Positions 58,201-64,000 of a stretch of DNA of 64,000 bases are shown here, piece after piece; position 1 is the first letter of the stretch, and the number at the start of each line of letters is the position of its first letter. Location: positions 345,467 to 409,466 of the forward strand of contig BDSI01000056.1 of the NCBI GenBank assembly GCA_003117195.1. The letters are read 5' to 3'. The notes beneath the pieces are model-generated. The model ran no database searches, was not told the DNA's origin, and saw nothing but the letters and a program-made list of their open reading frames with translations. Position numbers and translations under genes: made by a program. Source of the stretch: Eudorina sp. 2006-703-Eu-15 (lineage: Eukaryota; Chlorophyta; Chlorophyceae; Chlamydomonadales; Volvocaceae).

Positions 58201-61200
58201 CTGACGGATCTGCTGGCGGGGGTGAGCCAGCGGCTGGGCAGCCCGCTGGTGGCCACGCAGCGGCAGGCGATGCGGGTGGGCCGGGCGTTCAGTCTGGTGC
58301 TGGACCCGGCCAGCGACCTGTTTGGCGACATGGGGGACCTGGGGCTGGCGGCCGAGGAGCTGTGGCCGGGTGAGTTGGCGGGTAGGGGCTGAAAAGGAAA
58401 GGGTGAAAAGGAAACCCAGAAACAAAGCTCGGGCATGCCCACATGGGGGGCGGGGCGCAGGGGGATGGGCGCGAGTTCAGGACCGGAGGACACCGCCCAT
58501 GCTGGTTCGCGAGCGATCCCTTGGCTTCGGCATAGCCTGCTGTCTGGCGGTGAGTTTATGTGTGTTGGGTCTCAAGCAAGAGTCCGGAAAGAGGCACGAA
58601 AACAGCCGCGCTTTGATATTCGCCTGAACTTGTCGAAAATGGAATGAAACCGTGACTAACATGCGGTCGAGGCGAAGGCTTCCGCCGGGGACCCGAGATG
58701 GGGGCAGCGAGAGGGAAGCAGCGAGCAGGCAGGGCTCGAGGACAGGGCCTGGGAGTGTGGGTGATACCACATGTTTGGGAGGAGGGCGGGGCGCGCGACT
58801 GGGGCGCAGGATTGGACGAAGAGGAGGTTGCGACGCGGTCAGCTTGGCGGATTATGACCTCGTTGAGCCCCAGACTGCCTGCAGCCATCTGCCCTTTGCC
58901 GCCGTCGCGCAATGCACCCCTGCAGGCGCCCTGCCCCGTCAGGTCCTGTGGCTCCCTGCATCTGCTACCGCCGCCGCCTCCGCCGCCGCCGAGCCGCCCA
59001 CCCCAGCTGCCAATGCCCAATGTGGGGCCGTCACCCACTCGAAGCCCAGACGCGCCGATGACACCGAAAGCGGCGCCGGGGGTGCGCCGCCCGCGGCAGC
59101 GCCGGCCGGCGACGGCGTCGACGCGGACGGGGGGGATGCCCGCAGCGTCTGTACGGCAACCGACAGCGACGACGATGATGAGGAGGAGGACGATGACGAG
59201 GAGCTGCGACCGATGGGGAGTGTGGAGGAGATGGAGGGCGACCCGGAGGAGGAGGCCTGGCGGAAGACGGATCCGTCGTCGCTGCAGCTGCGGGCGCTCG
59301 CCGCGGCGCTGCGGAAGCAGGACGACGTCACCACCGTGCTGGGGGCTCTGAGCCGGGTCGAGGTGCGACTGGGGGGCGGCCTGACCGATCCGGTGACCGA
59401 CCGAATCGCCCACCGGCGGACCTCCCGAAGGGCGACCGCAGGGCCCAGCAGCGGCAGCAGCAGCACCGGGGATCGGGAGGCTGCCGTACGTTGGATGTAG
59501 GAGCCTGGTGTAGCACGGGCCGTGCCCCGGTCGTGCCCCGGTCGTGCGCATGAGCCACCACCGCCGGGTGGCCCGCCGTCACCAAAAGCCACCACGGGGC
59601 GTTTGGCGAGCCGCCCGCACCCCGGCGGGTCTCAGCATCCTCGCACCGGCCAGTGTCGTACTTCTCCGGTGCTCACGCACACACGCACGCCGCGGTTTGG
59701 GTCGGGCGGGTTTCTAGGGCAAAACACACACACGCGCTAGATCGTGCCCCTCACCCTCACAATCGCCGCACGCTGGCGCTGGACAGGTCCAGGCTCCCCG
59801 GCTTTCTGCCTTGCCGCTCGACTTCCACCTCATCCCCCTGTTGATGTCGCTGCTGCTCTGCGGCTGCTGCTGCTGTTGGCCCCCTACCTACCCCCCCCCC
59901 AGGAGGTGATTCGCTCCGCCCCTGACGAGCTGGGTTTGGTGGCGCCCGAGCTGGTGCGCTCGCTGCTGCACTGCCGGGTGCCCGAGTGGGCGGAGCCAGG
60001 GGAGCCGGGGGAGCGGCCGCCGGGGCAGGGCGTGGGCCGGGGCGCAGCGGCCGGGCCGGCGGAGCAGCGGCGGCGCAGTCTGGTGGCGCTGCTCACGACG
60101 GCGCCCCTGCCGGGTGAGGTCGGGGAAAGTCGCGGGGGGCGGGGGCGAGGGGGAGGGCGAGAGCGAGAGCTCCCGGGAGGGTCGTGACGTGTCGTGTCAA
60201 CCCAACACTGCATAAGCGAGACCCTACCAGGGAACCACCCCGTTCCTGAGAACCAAGCACAGCCAGGAATTCAGCCCGCTCTGGGGGAGTTAGCCACCAG
60301 GGCGCCCCTATCGCTTGTATGTGTCTTTGGAATGTCGGTGTATACACCCCAGCTCCCCGAAACCATCTTGCCGCCTCGATGACTGTTCCCTCGGTCGCCC
60401 TCCCATCACAGCTGGCGACGCGCTGGTTCCCGAGGTGTACTCGCCCCACCTGGATATGCACCAGCGCCTGACGCTGCTGGACGCACTGTCGGTTGCGGCG
60501 GCGGAGCTGGCCGACCCGCGGGTCGCGCCGCGCCTGACACAGGGCCCCGGCGGCCGTCCGGTGCTGCAGCGGCCCGACCTCTCGCAGCCACCGGCCCGCA
60601 GGCAGCTGCTCCAGGGGGACAGCCAGCCAGCGGCGATTGCGGCCGGTGCCGGCGACGATGGTAACGGTCTCCACGCGGGACCCGCGGGTCGGCGGGGCCC
60701 CCGGACGCGGGTGTGGGCTCCCGCCGCGCTGCGCAAGCGTCGGGAGGAGGAGGCGGCGGCGGCGGCGGGGCGGCTCGCCCCGGGTGCGGCCACGTTCCGG
60801 AACCGCTTCGCGGACGTGGCGCTGCGCTGGGCGGCGGGGCTGCTGCGGGAGGTGCGTCGGGTTGGGCCGCGGATTTGACCCCGGGTTTGGCCGCGGGGCC
60901 CACTCGGCGTCTCTCTGTCGGTGCTGGAGGGTTCGGGCTGCCGTTCGTAGCTGAAGGGTGACCTCCCCAGTGTCCCCACGGGGTCCCAGCGTCATGACCT
61001 GGACCTGGAGCCCAGTAGTCAGTCGATAGGGACCGCGAAACCGCAGAACACCACCAACCCGATAACCTCCTCCTGGTCCCCAAGCTGCTGCGCCGGCCCC
61101 CAGGTTTGCTTTCCGCTTTTACCCCCACCCACCCACCCTCCACACACACACACACACAAACACACACACGGGTTGCAATTCTAAACACACACGGGTGGCC

Positions 61201-63352
61201 TTCTCACTACACACACACACACACACACACACCTCCTCTGCTTATTCGCGGCTCAGCTTTTCTCCTTGATAACACACCTCCGTATGGGGCGGGTTAGCGC
61301 CCCCGGCCAGCGTCGGCCCGGCAGATATGTAACGATACACACACACACGCACACACACACACACGCACACGCGCGCCCTTGCCTTGCCTGCCTTAGCTGC
61401 CGAATACCAGTCGCCCTCACCCATGTGGCTCCCTCCTCGCAGGTGGACCGCGTGAAGCACGGTGTGGACCTCCTGGGTCGGGACCACCAGGTGCTGGGCC
61501 GCCTGCTGGCCACCCTCGCCACCTTCGCGGAGGCGGCGGCCGGGAGCGGGGCGCTGCCGCCGCTGGCGAACGCCACCCTGGAGCTGATCCGCTCGGACCA
61601 GGTGCGGGAGCAGGGTGAGGGGGAGAGGAGCGGTGCCGGGGGGGCTGGGGCGGTGTGAGCGGGTCGCACCCAAAGGGCTCATCGCAGCCCTCAGTGCGGC
61701 GCGGTCTGGCCGGCAACACCAGAGAGATGAGGTCCCTGCGCGCCTTAGGGTGCGGCTGCTGCAGCCGCTGAAATGAAGGATCACATGCCCGCTACAGCCT
61801 CCTGCAGCTCATGGGTTCACGGGTTCAATCCTTCAGTCCCGCCGGCGGCGGTGGTTGGGTTCGGACGACCACCGGTCCACAGGTCGCCGCGCAGCCCCCT
61901 GGGCATAAGGCCCGTCGCCTGGATGAACCCATCGCCCTGCCTTGAATATTACGAGGTAGGACGGACAGAGGTCAGAGGTGTCAGGGGAAGGAGGTCAGGC
62001 CCCCGACACCTCGAGCCGTGGCAGCCCGCCCCGCCGACCGACCCGCAGCACCAACACCCGTGTCCGCCACACCCCCTCATGCCCACCCAACCAGGACAGC
62101 GACACCACAAAAACGTGACGAATCGGTAGCGGTTGTCCGGGCGGTCCACGGCGCCGTGGAGGTGCGACGTCGTCAACACCGCAACATCCTCCCCCTTTTG
62201 TCAATAAAGACGGCGAAATCGCGAAACACCATCCTCTTCCCCCCATCCCCCACTTCCGCGCGCCCGCCAGGTCCATGGCCACCCTGAGCCGTACGTACGG
62301 CGCGCGGCTCTGCTGGCGGCCGGGCAGGTGCTGGCGCAGCTGCCGCCCGCGGCGGTGGCGGGGGCGCTGCTGGGCGGCTCAGGCACCCGCGCCGCGGCGC
62401 CAGGCGGCCTGGCGGGCGGCCCGTCGGGCGCCGCGGGGCAGGGGGGCCTGGCGGAGCGGCTGGAGTGGGTGTCGGGGTGGTGCCGCGCCGCCTCCCAGTC
62501 CGATGTGGATCCGCACTGCCGCCTGATGGCCCAAGCCTGCGTCAACCTGCAGGTGACCGGGGCGCCGGTGACCGGGGCGCAATGCCAGGGCCCACCGGGC
62601 ATGGAGGGGGCTTGGAGGGGGCTTGGAGAGCTTCCCTGAGAGGCGGGGAGGCAAGGGAGGACTCATCCGCAGCCTGCGGACCGCGGGGTAGCCCGGCACT
62701 GCCCCGCACGCAACGTCATTTCACTGTGTACGTTGTGTTGTACGGTGCACGTGAGGGCCACCGGGGCGGTGGTAGGAGGAACGGCGCAGATGAGGAGCCG
62801 CAGGGGGTTATGAAGGGCGCGAACGGTGCCCCCTCACCTATGAGGGCGCGAACGGTGCCCCCTCACCCGCTTGCGGCTCGTTTCTTGACGGCTCCAACCC
62901 GCTTGCGGAGCCTCTTGGCTAGGGGGTACGGAAGGGGGCGAAAATTTTTTGTTCTCTACACCGTCCGCTGTACGCTGGGCTCATCCCATCCCATCCCATG
63001 GCGCAGCCCATTGGGGTTTCTGGCCCTGACCGAGCCGACGAGCTTTCGGAGCGCCTGGGCGGTGTAAAGCCTCTCCGCCCACCTGCGCCCTGACCTCATC
63101 TCACCCACCTGCCCCTGCCCCTGCCCTCTGGCCTCCCAGGCCGACCTGGCCTCCCGCTGCCTGGCCTCCCTGCAAGACGCCGCGGCAGCCGCTGCCCCGC
63201 TGGCGCCCACCCTGCCGACACTGGACCTGGCGCAGACAGCGCGGCTGCTCGCTGCGGCGTCCCCCACCGCGCCGCTGCCGTCCGCCGGGGGGAACGGCTG
63301 GCCGGGGTCGGCCACCGCCGCGTTGGTGAGGGACGTGAGCGGCGGCGGGTAG
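55284..63352 (+). CDS. TELO2: TEL2/TELO2 homologue (telomere length regulation, TTT complex)
   Basis: Nine exons: 55284-55599, 55760-55907, 56430-58369, 58926-59362, 59903-60113, 60412-60851, 61443-61601, 62271-62552, 63140-63352; 4146 nt, 1381 residues. TEL2 family landmarks in order: helical N-terminus; RLGSPLVATQRQAMRVG followed by a DPASDLF segment; an acidic SDDDDEEEDDDEE stretch; VEEVIRSAPDELGLVAPEL; DMHQRLTLLDALSVAAAEL; FRNRFADVALRWAAGLLRE; LLGRDHQVLGRLLATLATF; PEPYVRRAALLAAGQVLAQL. TEL2 acts with TTI1/TTI2 in maturation of PIK-related kinases. It is longer than animal or yeast TEL2 because of Ala/Gly/Pro-rich insertions in exon 3. The start of exons 3 and 4 and the C-terminus are the least certain: GCGTTG|gtgagg at 63326-63331 could instead be a donor to exons beyond the window. 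Confidence 0.8.
61142..61232 (+). repeat. Interrupted (CA)n stretches in TEL2 intron
   Basis: Several CA runs with a near-duplicate of ACACACACGGGT between them, in the intron 60852-61442, directly preceding a retroelement fragment. Confidence 0.9.
61235..61362 (+). mobile_element. Chlamys and family X tails in TEL2 intron
   Basis: In this + orientation, a family X end (CTTATTCGCGGCTCAGC) at 61240-61270 with a short CA remnant is followed by the last 57 bp of the Chlamys 3' end (61280-61336, ending GATATGTAACGAT) and then (CA)n to about 61362. Orientation is opposite to the copies at 16 kb, 22 kb and 37 kb, and the copy is shortest, starting inside the hairpin region. Confidence 0.8.
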
Positions 63353-64000
63353 GGCAGTCGCCGCCCGACAGCCAAGGTGGGGTAACGACAGGACGACTAG
63401 GTTGGGGACGTCCTTCCGCGGACCTTGCACTGTTGGGGGGGTCGCGATGGGGCTGCGCTGCGCCGGAGACGGAGCCGGAGGGGCGGCTGCTGCTGCGGCT
63501 GCCGTAGGCTGCAGCGGGCCAGCCAGTCGGCCGGGACCCGCAGACTGACCCTGGGCGGAGGGAGGTAAGGTCCACCGGAGCGAGTGGGTGCGCCTACCGT
63601 GACGTGCATTCAGGAGCTGGGTGTGTGGGTGTGGGTGTGGGTGGGGTTGGAGGTTTGGGGTCGGGGGTCGCGGTGGCAAGGGGCACCCAAGGGCACACTG
63701 CAAGGGGCAGTGTGTTGGGGCTCCTCGGGTGTTCGTGGATGACCGGCGGGATTCATCCAGGAGATCGTTGGTTGGGCGGGTGACCGGACCGTGGTCTGGG
63801 TTGAGCAGGCACGCAGGACCGCCAGGCAGTGGTCGCTGAGGCTGCCGCAGCGCCTTTGGGGACATATAACGGTATGCCGCCTTGTGGCAGCGACAGCTGT
63901 AGCTATAGCTATAGCCGCAGCTGTTCTACGCACAGGCGGCGACTGGGCCACAACGGCGAGGCCGGTGGCGGGAGGGTGCCTGCATCGCTGCCTGCATCAC
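63353..64000. other. Sequence downstream of TEL2
   Basis: Probably TEL2 3' untranslated region or a further intron. No TGTAA polyadenylation signal occurs before the window ends. Short GTGTGGGTGTGGG and AGCTATAGCTATAGC runs are present. No separate gene is supported. Confidence 0.5.

Noticed and set aside
58652..58925. Upstream extension of TEL2 exon 4 (frame containing LADYDLVEP)
   Set aside because: The acceptor CCCCTGCAG at 58925 has a better pyrimidine tract and correct phase; the upstream frame lacks a phase-compatible strong acceptor. Kept as a minor alternative.
61800..61840. tRNA-like T-arm (GGGTTCAATCC)
   Set aside because: No matching D-arm, anticodon stem or acceptor stem could be folded around it.

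Overview
The window looks like nuclear DNA of a chlamydomonadalean (volvocine-type) green alga. The evidence is GC-rich intron-dense genes with GT-AG introns, long (SPPPP)n hydroxyproline-rich-protein linkers, abundant (CA)n/(GT)n microsatellites, and a Chlamys-type Penelope-like retroelement ending in a TGTAA-containing tail. The species cannot be fixed from the sequence alone.

Layout. (1) 1-3432: no supported gene. (2) 3433-36008, + strand: one very large secreted-protein gene. A signal-peptide exon is followed by three copies of a complete copper-radical oxidase module (glyoxal/galactose oxidase type, family AA5), joined head to tail by two proline-rich linkers built from 75-bp units (16 units, then 8). 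The 14 core exons of each module have the same lengths and splice phases. The Cys, Tyr, Tyr-His and His ligands are present in all three. Reading is interrupted by about 12 one-base deficits, all in C or G runs, which look more like consensus errors than decay. An 8.3-kb intron of module 2 carries a nearly complete Chlamys element (16455-22706, - strand) inserted in a GT microsatellite. The same intron in module 1 shows the empty site. (3) 36009-41804: no supported gene; truncated retroelement tails and a strikingly thymine-poor segment. (4) 41805-45756 and 48998-53131, - strand: two tandem paralogous secreted vanadium-dependent haloperoxidase-like genes of 8 exons each, with all vanadate-binding residues. 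Between them lies an unidentified two-exon coding-like fragment (47077-47427). A 485-bp hAT-like MITE with a perfect 8-bp target duplication sits in an intron of the second. (5) 55284-63352, + strand: a nine-exon homologue of the telomere-maintenance/TTT-complex protein TEL2 (TELO2), predicted 1381 aa.

Together, the locus places a predicted extracellular H2O2-producing enzyme (three oxidase modules on an HRGP-like scaffold) next to two predicted secreted H2O2-consuming haloperoxidases, in convergent orientation. A functional link is inference, but it is the most interesting biological idea in the window. All exon coordinates come from reading splice sites and phases by eye. Corrected coding lengths are divisible by three for all four main genes.
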